In this document: piece after piece, positions 49,601 through 53,485 of the stretch
Layout: the number at the start of each line of letters is the position of its first letter
How positions within the stretch are numbered: the first letter of the stretch is position 1
From: Dipteris shenzhenensis
Lineage: Eukaryota; Polypodiophyta; Polypodiopsida; Gleicheniales
NCBI GenBank assembly: GCA_047967505.1
Contig: CM106539.1
Strand: one strand, 5' to 3'
Length of the DNA stretch: 64,000 bases
Notes under the pieces: generated by a model
What the model was told of the DNA's origin: nothing
Seen by the model: the letters and a program-made list of their open reading frames with translations, nothing else
Database searches by the model: none
Translations under genes and position numbers: made by a program

Positions 49601-51935
49601 GGTTTTGCTTGGGTTCCTAGAGGCAGTTCCACTAAATATTTAAGCTTTCAGGTTGGGTTGACATGTCTCCGGCTCGGTAGTTTGTACCTATGTTGGAGAG
49701 TATACAAAGGAAGCTAGCATTGCTAAACTTTCCTTGGCTGGGAGAGCAATGGTGATCAACCAAGTACTTGTGGCTACCATGCTGTATGTGGCCTCTTGTG
49801 GATCTTTCCATGCAAGCAGCGTTAGATAGGTGAAGAGGCTGCTTAGGAATTTCTTGTGGAGTGGCGGGGATGGCTTAGTGGACACCAGAGCCAAAGTATC
49901 TTGGGACACTTTCGCTTCCTACATCATGGGGTCGATTGGGGATCTAGAGCTTTAGAGCAGGGCACTCCCAGTCGAGCTTCTTGCCAGAGGCTTGACCCCA
50001 GGGGATCAGCTTGGAAGCAATTCTTGCTTCATAGTATTCTTTAGTGCATGGCATGAGCAGCTGGACAGTCGTCGCGAAGTGTCAGTTGGATTTTCACAGT
50101 GGACCATCATTGTGAGCGGAGACTTGTTAAAGCGAGCAGTCCCATTCACCAGGGATTAGTTAGCGAGGCAGCCACTTTTTCATAACCTTTTGGTGCAGTA
50201 TCAGGGTGTCCCTTGGCAGTGAGCAGAAATCTAGATTGGCACAATGGCACCCTCAGGGGTTGTCTAGTATTGGTAACTGGTTCAGTGGAGGTTAGGAGGG
50301 CATAGAAGACCATCATTCGCTGATGTGGACGGCGTCCCCAGGTTGTTGGTACTAGACTCTAGATTATGAGAGCCATTTTGTAGGCTTAGAGAAAGACCCT
50401 TATTGATCCTCACTACCCTCAGACTGAGTTTAGAAGATGTGCTCAGGTCATTGGTGGACACACATCCACTGTTGCTGATATACTGGCTTGCATTTGGACT
50501 GATCTCATTTTTAATATCTGGAGGTAGTGGGAGAGATGCACTGGGCCACTCGAGAGAGATTGATAGCATTCATGGGGACTTGTGATTGTTCCTTGTTTTG
50601 TCATGTTACTCCAGTTGGGATGACGTGGCAGTAAGGTCCATGGTTGTTTGTTCATATTGTAGAGGCCAAGGATAGAGTTCTCACTCTGCCACCTTTGGTT
50701 TAATTTGTTTGAATGGAATAAATTACTTTTTACTCCACAAAAGTAGAGCTTTTAAAAAGTGGGTTCATGGAGATCGATACTGCAAACAATAAGATCAATA
50801 TGGATAATAATTGGTTGTTTTGAGCTCAGCAGGTAGAATGTCATTGATAGTTAGGGCCAAGATTGGAATGAATGGGGGAGAGGGAAAGATTTCAACAAAT
50901 GTTGTCATGTGACTCCAACTTATTGGCATGACAGTGATGTAAGGTTGGATGCGAATCTTATGTAGTCTTGGATGCACAGGTGGCAGGTCAATCTGGGCTA
51001 CCTTTGAACCCAGCCAGGCGCACTTTACTCGTACTTCTTCAAACAGTTCTTCCTTACCTTGCTGAGCGAGTCAGGTACGCCTGTAGTTCAGGTTCGAGAA
51101 ATATTGGAATGCCAGGCAGGGACTTCTACTGAATAGGTGACCTTGTATCTTTTGTGTGGTTGACCTAATGCATTTCACAAGTTGTCTGGGCATCTTAGTG
51201 CTACAAATCTCTTTGCAGTAAAGGCTTTTGGTCAACATATTTTAATAATCATTGAATTCTAAAGCTACTTTCTTTACTTTACAGTTCCAGGGCTGCTGGA
51301 AGAGGGATGTTGCTAGCTTATGAAAGTGCATTTGATGGGGATGTTCAAGCAAGAGAGACAACTGGAAATAACTCTGCCCATGATGAAGCGAACAGACAAT
51401 CATCTCTGCAACGGCTAAAAGGGTTGTGGAATGTAGCACTTCAGAAATGGCCGGTGGTAGGTTTTGATATATGATGTATGCTTCATATTGGCATTGATGA
51501 GTAAAAGGAAACTAAATATATGATTTACTCAATAGTCTTCCTGCAGGCAAATTTTTTTAAATATTTAGTAATTTCAAAAAAAGGGACGCTGGGAATTTTG
51601 GGACTGCCTGATGGTGGATTCTAGCAGTTGTGTTTAATGACAAGAAATGTGTTATTCATGAAGGTGCGTCCAGCTGTCAGGGAAGCTCTTGTTTTGGTGG
51701 CTCGTGCAAATTTGATGCTATTCTACTTTAATGGTATGTCTTCTTATGGAAAAGATTTCCTTTTTTGAGATGTCTAAATCAGGTAATATGGCAACCAGTT
51801 TAGTACGAGTAATGAAAATGCTTGATGGTACAATGAGAAGTGTTTGGGTTCTGCAGGTATATATTATCATGTTGCTAAACGAGTAGCTGGAATTCGATAT
51901 GCTTATATGGGAAAGCTGCCTCAGCAAAGGATCAG
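15617..51935 (+). CDS. PEX10: Peroxin-10 (PEX10), exons 1-7 of an incomplete gene
   Basis: PEX10 is an integral peroxisomal-membrane RING E3 ligase that works with PEX2 and PEX12 to monoubiquitinate and recycle the import receptor PEX5. I assembled seven exons by homology to plant PEX10; all introns are GT-AG. The joined frame gives 217 codons. It starts with FPLAAHPEIMRAEQKDEQY (residues 4-22, the family N-terminal signature), then ALYYFLTTG and QTLGEEY (residues 56-74). Next are NPARRTLLVLLQTVLPYLAE and ARANLMLFYF, a membrane-embedded segment, then IYYHVAKR. Compared with the roughly 380-residue plant protein, the last ~150 residues, including the C3HC4 RING, are missing and should lie past 64000. 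No stop or frameshift interrupts the seven exons, so the gene is probably functional. Introns 1, 3 and 7 are gigantic and full of transposons. Confidence 0.95.
15963..16728. other. Intronic sequence without recognised features
   Basis: No family is recognised on either strand. A GA tract lies at 15814-15831 and a GT-rich tract at 16639-16735. Confidence 0.5.
16729..17030. repeat. Degenerate minisatellite (GTGGTAGTCCAAGAG units)
   Basis: Units close to GTGGTAGTCCAAGAGCTTGTG recur with spacing of roughly 40-70 bp (16730, 16873, 16956 and degraded versions between), interleaved with GTCCAAGGGTGGTA. Confidence 0.8.
17121..17173. repeat. Compound (TA)n(GA)n microsatellite
   Basis: A TA tract from 17121 to about 17152 passes directly into a GA tract ending about 17173. 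Confidence 0.95.
17174..17757. other. AT-rich intronic sequence, nothing recognised
   Basis: AT-rich, no open frame of note and no repeat I can identify. Confidence 0.45.
17758..17868. repeat. Array of three hairpins, ~41-bp period
   Basis: Hairpin 1 (17758-17789) has a perfect 14-bp stem, CCAAGGTAGTTTCG, with loop CCAG. Hairpin 2 (17808-17823) has stem GTTTCG with loop CTGG, the complement of loop 1. Hairpin 3 (about 17848-17868) has stem GAGTTT with decayed inner pairs. Units 1 and 2 each end in CTTGCTTCAA, so this is also a direct repeat. The minus-strand reading gives a repeated GSFAGET/GSFASET peptide, which is probably incidental. Confidence 0.85.
17869..18519. other. Intronic sequence with a (GA)n tract
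   Basis: A GA microsatellite occupies 18203-18241. I recognise nothing else up to the solo LTR. Confidence 0.6.
18520..20053 (+). mobile_element. Solo LTR, 1,534 bp, with 5-bp target-site duplication
   Basis: The block starts TGTTGGAA and ends TTCTAACA, so it has TG...CA ends within an 8-bp imperfect terminal inverted repeat. It is flanked on both sides by CAATC (18515-18519 and 20054-20058), a perfect 5-bp duplication. There is no internal pol sequence, PBS or polypurine tract inside. A strong TATA box (CCCTATAAAAGGGG, 19513-19526) marks the U3/R region on the plus strand. A GA microsatellite lies at 18979-19017. I infer LTR-LTR recombination removed the rest of the element. It lies in the same orientation as PEX10, within intron 1. 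The superfamily cannot be told from the LTR alone. Confidence 0.85.
19513..19526 (+). promoter_or_regulatory. TATA box of the solo LTR
   Basis: CCCTATAAAAGGGG is a textbook TATA context two thirds of the way along the LTR. Transcription would start about 30 bp downstream and read in the sense direction of PEX10 intron 1. Confidence 0.65.
20059..20490 (+). mobile_element. Probable LINE-Y 3' end
   Basis: From 20440 the blocks CTCATAGGCCCTTGGTCT, TTGAAGACGTT, AATAAA (20468) and a TTTCTTTCTCTCTC tail match the ends at 8410-8470 and, reversed, at 43040-42991. The body from 20059 has no intact frame. Two things hold it as a LINE-Y copy: the shared end and the TC tail. Confidence 0.5.
20491..20724. 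other. Pyrimidine-rich intronic sequence
   Basis: CT-rich sequence downstream of the LINE-Y tail. No gene. Confidence 0.5.
20725..22524 (-). mobile_element. LINE-Z: L1-like LINE, C-terminal half, with A-rich 3' tail
   Basis: Minus strand. At 22430-22080: RLLGIPMGFHISMKDKWEW, KSLLYPSVIYLVSC, FLW and REGGLGLVNIEMS, the region after the RT palm. At 21550-21210: a zf-RVT-like block ending ARAPEDISHLLLNCRMSMLV. The frame then drifts to about 20800. Within the tail a ~45-bp block (ATCAATCAATGAGCA...) occurs twice, at 20804-20850 and 21115-21160. The element ends at an A-rich tail (T-rich on plus, 20725-20742). At 22524 it is cut by LINE-X, so LINE-X probably inserted into it. Confidence 0.75.
22525..25400 (-). 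mobile_element. LINE-X copy 1 (RT to C-terminus)
   Basis: Minus strand. At 25280-25180 is the RT motif KGCPLSPLLFAIAA. At about 24425 the palm box is SANDTNI where YADDT is expected. Then LETFCHASGSQINHANT (24350-24300), a YLGCQVSLG block, and the long region 23843-23325 (LPWEEPWKIFFIRGIQKI). The C-terminal domain is at 22971-22546 (HTLASIWADTIHTL, then RWHFQPQPWF). This C-terminal domain aligns with those at 30808-30362 and, on the opposite strand, 50450-50620, defining the family. Stops and frameshifts are frequent. A small LTR-like element is inserted at 24464-25027. Confidence 0.8.
24464..25027 (+). mobile_element. TRIM-like element inserted in LINE-X
   Basis: Two ~87-bp direct repeats starting TGTTAGAGTTAGCA (24464-24553 and 24943-25027) bracket about 390 bp without coding potential. 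A polypurine tract, AGAGAGAGGGGG (24931-24942), sits directly before the second repeat, as before a 3' LTR. The LINE-X reading resumes on both sides. Missing are a clear primer-binding site, clean TG...CA ends and a target-site duplication, so a terminal-repeat retrotransposon in miniature is likely but not proven. Confidence 0.55.
25400..25640 (+). mobile_element. Retroelement gag/ORF1 fragment with intact CCHC knuckle
   Basis: The plus-strand frame around 25407-25450 reads CFMCGRSGHIVKDCPLKRK, a perfect C-X2-C-X4-H-X4-C zinc knuckle. About 60 further codons follow, with one stop after KEEV. No neighbouring protease or RT in this orientation belongs to it. It could be a copia/gypsy gag or a LINE ORF1. 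Confidence 0.6.
25641..25930. other. Intronic gap before the Penelope-like element
   Basis: No clear feature. The missing N-terminal part of the Penelope-like ORF might once have been here, but I cannot align it. Confidence 0.35.
25931..27200 (+). mobile_element. Penelope-like retroelement, reverse transcriptase remnant
   Basis: Penelope-like elements form their own RT clade, related to telomerase RT. The first frame (25931-26461) has KFHKTPKKPRFIAAACETT and DISKWLSYYF, then at 26294 YDFTTLYTKI, the family versions of RT motifs 1-3. After two frameshifts (near 26461 and 26522) the second frame (26537-27076) has IPMGTNCAVFLANFYL and, at 26693, the catalytic FIDDLF. The C-terminal signature is a SNIS...YGVISSQLHRFSRLR block at about 26945-27010. 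A third frame carries on to about 27200 (RYNPRKII). No GIY-YIG endonuclease is visible downstream, suggesting an endonuclease-lacking type or a truncated copy. It is in sense orientation in PEX10 intron 1. Confidence 0.85.
27201..27824. other. Intronic sequence with a (GA)n tract
   Basis: A GA microsatellite lies at 27342-27380; the flanks are T-rich. No gene. Confidence 0.6.
27825..27846. repeat. Poly-C tract (22 C)
   Basis: An uninterrupted run of 22 C ends 55 bases before PEX10 exon 2. The complementary G run could form a quadruplex, and C runs are prone to length change. Confidence 0.95.
27902..27933 (+). CDS. PEX10: PEX10 exon 2, 32-nt micro-exon
   Basis: Flanked by TATTTTTGCAG and GTATGC. 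It completes Gly39 and adds TTHAISYQHE (residues 40-49), aligning with 'GTRIALAYQKE' of plant PEX10 between the exon 1 and exon 3 blocks. Phases fit exactly (enters phase 1, leaves phase 0). It is too short to be found as an open frame and was located only by homology plus splice sites. Confidence 0.92.
27934..28299 (+). other. PEX10 intron 2 (366 bp)
   Basis: Donor GTATGC, acceptor TTATCCTCTTCACAG with a good pyrimidine tract. No transposon is seen inside. Confidence 0.9.
28300..28389 (+). CDS. PEX10: PEX10 exon 3
   Basis: Exactly 30 codons, phase 0 at both ends (residues 50-79): TKLAGQALYYFLTTG, then GVQTLGEEYSNITQ. This is the most conserved N-terminal block of PEX10 in plants and animals (QTLGEEY). 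The donor is ACTCAG|GTATTT. Confidence 0.96.
28920..30200 (-). mobile_element. LINE-Y copy with RT palm and 3' tail
   Basis: Minus strand. Near 30010 the reading is GCPLIPTLFGLN. At about 29870 the palm box is HADDVILISD, so the first residue of YADD is replaced by His. NLGKTKVMIFNT follows near 29760, then frames broken by stops down to about 29200. The end (28965-28920) is AATAAACC followed by TTTC repeats (AAAGAAAG on plus), the same end type as other LINE-Y copies. The same NLGKTKVMIFNT block occurs in the copy at 45.6-47.2 kb. Confidence 0.75.
30320..32500 (-). mobile_element. LINE-X copy 2 (late RT to 3' end)
   Basis: Minus strand. At 32500-32187: GDRGF, then MRYLGFQVGIEVSPTQQFAL, LAGRALVLNQVLLATMWYV. 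At 31906-31367: TPLARWHAQGVVTVGDWF. At 31370-30850: the zf-RVT-like domain (SRARKVSYFLWLTIHRGIP, then QLAEESSRHCLWSCP). At 30808-30362: the C-terminal domain (DTLASIWAEIIFTLRSQW, WHFRPPPWFF). The 3' end, GAATGGAATATATCACTTTTT, matches the end of copy 3 near 50715. Two or three frameshifts separate these blocks. The palm and endonuclease are absent (5' truncation). Confidence 0.82.
32501..33140. other. Intronic sequence, nothing recognised
   Basis: An open minus-strand stretch at 32687-32499 matches no family I know. The rest is unremarkable. Confidence 0.45.
33141..33660 (-). mobile_element. LINE-Y C-terminal domain
   Basis: Minus strand 33438-33211 reads TRRIKSEEHFSLRCPVYYKI, then DQRCLAAFIHEAI and HRESLL. 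This is the cysteine-bearing tail found after the RT in many non-L1 LINEs. The tail FIHE.. HRE also starts the LINE-Y fragment at 43632, linking both to one family. Upstream, 33610-33570 (TFRTWLPLWELPVK) belongs to the same tail. Confidence 0.65.
33706..33749. repeat. (GA)n microsatellite
   Basis: Pure GA tract between the LINE-Y tail and the copia-B2 LTR. Confidence 0.95.
33755..34016 (-). mobile_element. Copia-B2 3' LTR
   Basis: Minus strand: TGTTGGAGATATC starts at 34016 and is preceded by a polypurine tract, GAAGGGGGG (34025-34017), so this is a 3' LTR of a minus-oriented element. A TATA box (CCTATATAAAGGC) lies at 33858-33846. The first ~170 bp match the fragment at 41384-41555 on the plus strand. 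The 3' boundary is uncertain because of the GA tract. Confidence 0.75.
34017..34230 (-). mobile_element. 3' internal end of copia-B2
   Basis: The minus-strand sequence upstream of the LTR (GGGAGGTGTCGGATAGTTGG, then TGCTCTTTGCAGTA) is clearly related to plus-strand 35140-35240 next to the copia-B LTR. The two LTR families thus share an internal 3' region and are sisters. Confidence 0.65.
34231..34659. other. Junction region between copia-B2 and copia-B, no gene
   Basis: Rich in GAAA and GCAGC words; no coding block is recognised. Confidence 0.4.
34660..35305 (+). mobile_element. Copia-B internal remnant: gag knuckle, duplicated segment, polypurine tract
   Basis: Plus-strand KRIQCRYCDKLGHIEANCF (about 34825-34880) is an intact CCHC knuckle, followed by EEMPEIEEIHDAAAQSQT. 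The ~114-bp segment coding KMEKEQE...QSQT occurs twice (34667-34780 and 34879-34992, period 212 bp), with the knuckle between. After 35000 a frame starting NDEWAIHF stops where a copia protease (normally W.IDSG) would begin. The rest of pol is deleted. The polypurine tract AAAGGGGGG (35295-35303) precedes the LTR. The same gag knuckle occurs on minus at 41706-41524. Confidence 0.78.
35306..35561 (+). mobile_element. Copia-B 3' LTR
   Basis: Starts TGTTGGAAAAAGTCATAGCC directly after the polypurine tract and ends TTTGAACCAACC (decayed from ...CAACA). It matches the minus-strand LTR at 47824-47512 along its length apart from an internal indel. Confidence 0.82.
35562..36940. other. Intronic sequence, nothing recognised
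   Basis: Several short open frames on both strands match no family. I see no repeat structure except TGACC-rich words toward the right end. Confidence 0.45.
36941..37135. repeat. Degenerate minisatellite (CCATCCTTGACATGTTGCTCC)
   Basis: The block CATCCTTGACATGTTGCTCC occurs at about 36942, 37021 and 37072, each followed by GTGAC. Degraded TGACCAAGGTGTGA words lie between. Confidence 0.8.
37273..37412. repeat. Minisatellite, 38-bp period, 3.7 copies
   Basis: Units begin ATGGCT at 37273, 37311, 37349 and 37386 and contain AGCCTTACATCT followed by CAAAACCGAAATAAA. Periods are 38, 38 and 37 bp. Confidence 0.92.
37560..38650 (-). pseudogene. Unidentified broken ORF with a coiled coil
   Basis: On the minus strand, from about 38530 to 37640, a coding-like reading continues through one in-frame stop (near 38175) and two or three frameshifts. 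First comes an acidic part (EEEDLDHLYTIPL, then EEYDEILDMIVRM). A long charged stretch follows (EKLVAAQRREWEVSLYEKEF, QRDELEQRHRLQEKEW, then AEIQRELTALRESY and TTMEQNQKQLQEEKENLQ). It looks strongly coiled-coil. The end reads IIGLAAIATNQSMKTRNFMD. I do not recognise the family. A gag or accessory protein of a fern/gymnosperm transposon is one possibility; a host pseudogene is another. Confidence 0.45.
38800..39587. repeat. Segment bounded by 68-bp direct repeats
   Basis: TCGTTGGTGTCTCTTTTATC and the following 48 bases (38800-38867) recur at 39520-39587 with three differences, 720 bp apart. They could be short LTRs of a miniature element, but no primer-binding site or TG...CA ends are evident. 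Nothing inside looks coding. Confidence 0.7.
39588..40689. other. Intronic sequence, no recognised gene
   Basis: Minus-strand open stretches at 39807-39568 and 40079-39885 match nothing known to me. A CT microsatellite lies at 40626-40658. Confidence 0.45.
40690..41383 (+). mobile_element. LINE-Y fragment with a 161-bp tandem duplication
   Basis: Plus strand: SYTYFGVLFSGP (40710) corresponds to SYTYLGVVLSGP in the 45.6-kb copy. Then a FDSL...EALGSYAFMDDPQ block, then VLAEFRVSL and YLYHIKQYG to about 41230. The unit starting CCTCCTCTTTGACTCTCTGG is tandemly duplicated (40820-40980 and 40981-41141). The copy is cut by the copia-B2 LTR at 41384. Stops are present throughout. Confidence 0.72.
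41384..41555 (+). mobile_element. Copia-B2 LTR fragment
   Basis: Starts TGTTGGAGATATC and follows the LTR at 34016-33840 up to the TATA region (CCTATATAAAAGC), where it stops abruptly against a minus-strand gag fragment. It is inserted in LINE-Y. Confidence 0.75.
41556..41720 (-). mobile_element. Copia-B gag knuckle fragment
   Basis: Minus strand reads KRIQCKYCNKLGHIEANCF, an intact CCHC knuckle nearly identical to the one at 34825. It lies tail-to-head against the plus-strand LTR, so the junction is a rearrangement rather than a normal element. Confidence 0.75.
41721..42297. other. Intronic sequence, nothing certain
   Basis: No family is recognised. It may continue the gag fragment on the minus strand, but I could not confirm this. 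Confidence 0.35.
42298..42395 (+). other. tRNA-like or SINE-like remnant
   Basis: GTGAGATCAACTGGTC resembles a Pol III A box, and AAGTTCGAATCTCACACC resembles a B box followed by an acceptor strand. The spacing (about 45 bp) suits a tRNA, and a T run (CTTTTTAA) follows. The stems pair poorly, so a real tRNA is unlikely; a tRNA-derived SINE head is possible. Confidence 0.25.
42396..42990. other. Intronic sequence, nothing recognised
   Basis: No coding block or repeat that I can name. Confidence 0.4.
42991..43632 (-). mobile_element. LINE-Y extreme C-terminus and 3' end
   Basis: Minus strand from 43632: FIHEVLRHRERILRAQRQEQ, SLVDSSRSSIIEFFRPDHM, then RQRVDTQITLGDIPSLFRV, and an acidic end DDDDDDVDYD from a TCA-repeat (about 43217-43245). 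Two in-frame stops are present. The 3' end is GAAGACTTTAATAAACTTTC and a TTTC-rich tail (43040-42991). Joined by FIHE..HRE to the LINE-Y domain at 33.2 kb. It directly abuts copia-A, which separates it from the LINE-Y body at 45.6 kb. Confidence 0.65.
43633..44470 (-). pseudogene. Copia-A copy 1 gag (truncated)
   Basis: Minus strand from 44470: MAQNNPNEVFGVLTQEDKSD, TNYSLWSFMVRNILVGRHLW, then after a stop QKRWDSRDA and the UBN2-type gag core at 44056-43730 (SCKTSKAAWEILETMFAARN, MNTHLTNLQVLREQLLNID). Similarity to copy 2 (56504-57650) ends at about 43633 just before the zinc knuckle, so protease, integrase and RT are absent. A frameshift lies near 43740. Confidence 0.88.
44471..45365 (-). mobile_element. 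Copia-A copy 1 leader with GTAC-rich cluster
   Basis: This lies between the primer-binding site and gag. In its LTR-proximal half (44881-45260) I count 22 GTAC tetranucleotides in about 380 bp, mostly inside TCCGTAC or GTACGGA words. Because GTAC is its own complement, the DNA is unusually self-complementary. The gag-proximal half is rich in TTGCA words. A 224-codon open frame crosses it on the minus strand (45507-44833), but it spans LTR, primer-binding site and leader, so it is not a gene. Confidence 0.8.
45366..45377 (-). promoter_or_regulatory. Copia-A primer-binding site (initiator tRNA-Met)
   Basis: Minus strand TGGTATCAGAGC is complementary to the 3' end of plant initiator tRNA-Met, the usual copia primer. 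It lies two bases inside the LTR end. Confidence 0.9.
45380..45630 (-). mobile_element. Copia-A copy 1 5' LTR
   Basis: Begins (A)GTTAGAATTATTGA at about 45630 and ends TCCTTCATT before the primer-binding site, about 250 bp. It matches 55435 onward, including CCTCTAAATGAGG-like and CCCCTAACCACAG blocks. The first base of TG is mutated. It is inserted directly in the LINE-Y ORF. Confidence 0.8.
45631..47240 (-). mobile_element. LINE-Y copy: linker and reverse transcriptase
   Basis: Minus strand. Endonuclease end at 47222-47100. Linker at 46988-46600 (EYRRLVRRKKLDFIHRNKEE, KDFWRRFLEGRSP, then KDVVMKLHNGRAKDHEGL). RT at 46520-46257: SPENYRTIMIEHVMSKVYAS, QAGFRRDYGTMDHTL, VYCCFVNFRKAFDTVS (FVNF where FVDF is expected). 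Then VKHGCPLSPTLFGLYIDELE (46150-46080), NLGKTKVMIFNTS (45920-45880), and SYTYLGVVLSGP to DSLVHP (45640). The YADD box near 46000 is broken by a frameshift. Copia-A cuts the ORF at 45630. The sequence style is not L1; an I/CR1/RTE-related clade is likely, which I cannot fix without a tree. Confidence 0.85.
47241..47497 (-). mobile_element. Copia-B leader and gag start
   Basis: The sequence from the primer-binding site toward lower coordinates has a short open frame ending MSNTTTPVSVWIQPSPQSAA, plausible as the start of gag. It stops against the LINE-Y remnant at about 47240, so only the 5' end of the element remains. Confidence 0.6.
47498..47509 (-). promoter_or_regulatory. Copia-B primer-binding site
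   Basis: Minus strand TGGTATCAGAGC, two bases from the LTR end, complementary to initiator tRNA-Met. Confidence 0.92.
47512..47824 (-). mobile_element. Copia-B 5' LTR (313 bp)
   Basis: Starts TGTTGGAAAAAGTCATAGCC at 47824 and ends ...GAACCAACA at 47512, giving TGTTGG...CCAACA ends. A matching copy is on the plus strand at 35306-35561. Confidence 0.9.
47825..48299. other. Intronic sequence, possibly LINE-X 5' region
   Basis: Open frames on plus match nothing directly. By position it could be the 5' end or ORF1 start of LINE-X copy 3. Confidence 0.35.
48300..50760 (+). mobile_element. LINE-X copy 3: ORF1 end, AP endonuclease, RT tail, 3' end
   Basis: Plus strand. At 48310-48610 an ORF1-like reading (MEDKNTIPVITPEEVEVHV, then ATEEGFREMQPIGFLPSRG, GVSVTMFRLLGRGYFSFGF). 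An AP endonuclease follows with NVRGLNGR (48615), MQEHKLSKAK (about 48750), NAYAPTR (48970), VGGDFNMVE (49050) and SDHGVVLLQV (49320). These include the QEHKL, GDFN and SDH boxes but span three frames. The RT palm is deleted: the text jumps to RGFAWVPRGSSTKYLSFQVG (49600). Then WHPQGLSSIGNWFSGG (about 50260), the C-terminal domain at 50450-50640, and the family 3' end TTGAATGGAATAAATTAC (50709). Confidence 0.8.
50980..51074 (+). CDS. PEX10: PEX10 exon 4
   Basis: Residues 80-110 plus two bases of Ser111: VAGQSGLPLNPARRTLLVLL, then QTVLPYLAERV. It aligns with plant PEX10 'VAG..GL.PTPARRALFILYQTAVPYIAERI'. The acceptor GGATGCACAG has a weak pyrimidine tract; the donor is GTCAG|GTACGC, phase 2. 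Confidence 0.94.
51075..51284 (+). other. PEX10 intron 4 (210 bp)
   Basis: Donor GTACGC; acceptor TTTCTTTACTTTACAG, a strong pyrimidine tract. No transposon. Confidence 0.9.
51285..51456 (+). CDS. PEX10: PEX10 exon 5
   Basis: Completes Ser111 and encodes residues 112-168: SRAAGRGMLLAYESAFDGDV, a poorly conserved linker, then SLQRLKGLWNVALQKWPV. The last block is the conserved plant PEX10 segment before the membrane helix (…WHRAIQRWPV). The donor is GTG|GTAGGT. An alternative donor four bases on (GTAG|GTTTTG) would put the next exon out of frame. Confidence 0.93.
51457..51663 (+). other. PEX10 intron 5 (207 bp)
   Basis: Donor GTAGGT, acceptor TTATTCATGAAG. No transposon. Confidence 0.88.
51664..51733 (+). 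CDS. PEX10: PEX10 exon 6
   Basis: Residues 169-191 plus one base: VRPAVREALVLVARANLMLF then YFN. It matches 'VLPVAREVLQLVLRANLMLFYFEG', a hydrophobic membrane segment of PEX10 and a family hallmark (RANLMLFYF). Donor AATG|GTATGT, phase 1. Confidence 0.96.
51734..51856 (+). other. PEX10 intron 6 (123 bp)
   Basis: Donor GTATGT, acceptor GGGTTCTGCAG. Confidence 0.92.
51857..51935 (+). CDS. PEX10: PEX10 exon 7
   Basis: Completes Gly192 and encodes residues 193-217 (IYYHVAKRVAGIRY, then MGKLPQQRIR), matching '(G)FYYHISKRASGVRYVFIGK...RPRY'. It ends in phase 2 at ATCAG|GTTGAT. The next exon (YQILG...) was searched for and not found before 64000. Confidence 0.94.
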
Positions 51936-53485
51936 GTTGATAAACTGTCCAGCTATGTGATGTGGTATCAGTCTGTATCATAGAGAGCTCTTGCATGTGA
52001 GTGCACACACACAAATGCCAAATCAAATGCTGATTGAACTCATGATTAGGAAGTTAGAACCACACAATTGCAATTCATCTCAAATGAAAGTGACCAGAGA
52101 GGTCTTTCAGTGCAGCTCTACTTGTCCGACAATTGCCCAGAAATGGCTGTGTGGTTACAAAGCCACAATCTATATATTTCATTGGCGAGGGTAAAATCCC
52201 TGCCATTGCTTTGTAGGACACCTGTAGTTGCCTCTTGTTACCTCTGATGTGGTCGGTTGCATATGCACCTTGGGAATCTGGATCCAAATCAGGTAGGCAC
52301 CTCCAAGGCAACAGGTACAGGAACTGATTGCCTAGCTAGCGTTCCGTATCATTAGTGATGTCACATCCCTAGCTAATCATGGTTAGCTAGCAAGTAGCCC
52401 TAGGAAGGTCAAGTACAATGTAGTATGAGAACAAGTCTAGATTATTTGGACACAGAATACTCAAGTTTGTGCCTTTTACTACCACTCTAATCTATCTAAT
52501 CCCAAGGATTAATTGATGACCTATCTGTATTTTGTACTATCGATGGTGTCATGTCCATTGCTAATCATGTTTAGCTAGCAGCTAGCCATATGATTATGTG
52601 CAACTCTGAGTAGTGAGTAGTCTATTATCTAACGAGAGAGGTCCTCAGGCTAGGAACACATTGATACTATGCAGAAATATAGGTGAGGTGGGTTCAGGGT
52701 ACTCCCATTGTGTAAATTTGGCTTGGGGCTATAGACAAACCAATGCCTGTAAAATTGATGTGGCCAAGAGAGTTTGAGGTTTCTTAGTGGAGAGGGCATT
52801 TGCATGTCTATTGAGCGAAGGTGGTAATATTGTGAGCTTAACTTGCCTCCAGGATGGTGAACTTTAGGCTCTTCATGCTACTAGGAAATTGCTCGAACTT
52901 TACCCTCCCTTGAGTTTATTCACAACAGATAGGATTTTACCTCCCTCTTGAGTCTTCATGATGCTACTCTACCTCAAGGATCTTGATTGCAAGGGACTTT
53001 AACCTCCTTGAAAGTCTTCGAGCAGTTCAAAGGCCTATGTGCTATTTTTTTAAAGACATTTTACACGATGCTTCTCAACACGACTCATTAAGGCTAAATT
53101 TAGGTCTCTAGGTTTGCTCAAGCCTTTGAGGTCACACATGGTTCTACTTTGCATTGTACCTTCTTCAATGTGCTTGGGACCTCGAACATTCAATGCATCA
53201 GAATTGGTGTGTAATCTCTCTTCTTTTCAGTGCTAATAGTGTAATTAAGGAGTGTGGTTTCCTCCGTGTATTAAATGTAATGATTTGAATGACATTCTTG
53301 AATTAGACTAAATGACTTGGTGGTGCTAGAGACCACCAAGGTGTTGGCTTTTGCATATGGAGAACAAGTATTATATTCTAATTCCTTAGATGAGGATATA
53401 GATGATCAGACAAGGAGCCTAGTAGTGTAACATTGTGGATTCTTGGTTCTTCATTGTACTTGCATGTATGATGGAGTAGATAGAT
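51936..53485 (+). other. Start of PEX10 intron 7, no coding feature
   Basis: Donor GTTGAT. A block like CTAATCATGGTTAGCTAGCA (52373) recurs as CTAATCATGTTTAGCTAGCA (52561), a short direct repeat about 190 bp apart. Nothing else is recognised. No PEX10 exon 8 or RING sequence is seen here or further on. Confidence 0.6.

Larger units (their letters stand above)
28390..50979 (+). other. PEX10 intron 3 (22,590 bp)
   Basis: Donor GTATTT; acceptor GGATGCACAG, with a weak pyrimidine tract. It is packed with LINE-X, LINE-Y and copia remnants on both strands, listed separately. Its first ~530 bp hold nothing recognisable. Confidence 0.88.

Noticed and set aside
51457-51460. Donor at 51461 (GTAG|GTTTTG) for PEX10 exon 5
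   Set aside because: It would put exon 6 out of frame, whereas GTG|GTAGGT gives WPV-VRPAVRE, matching the family.
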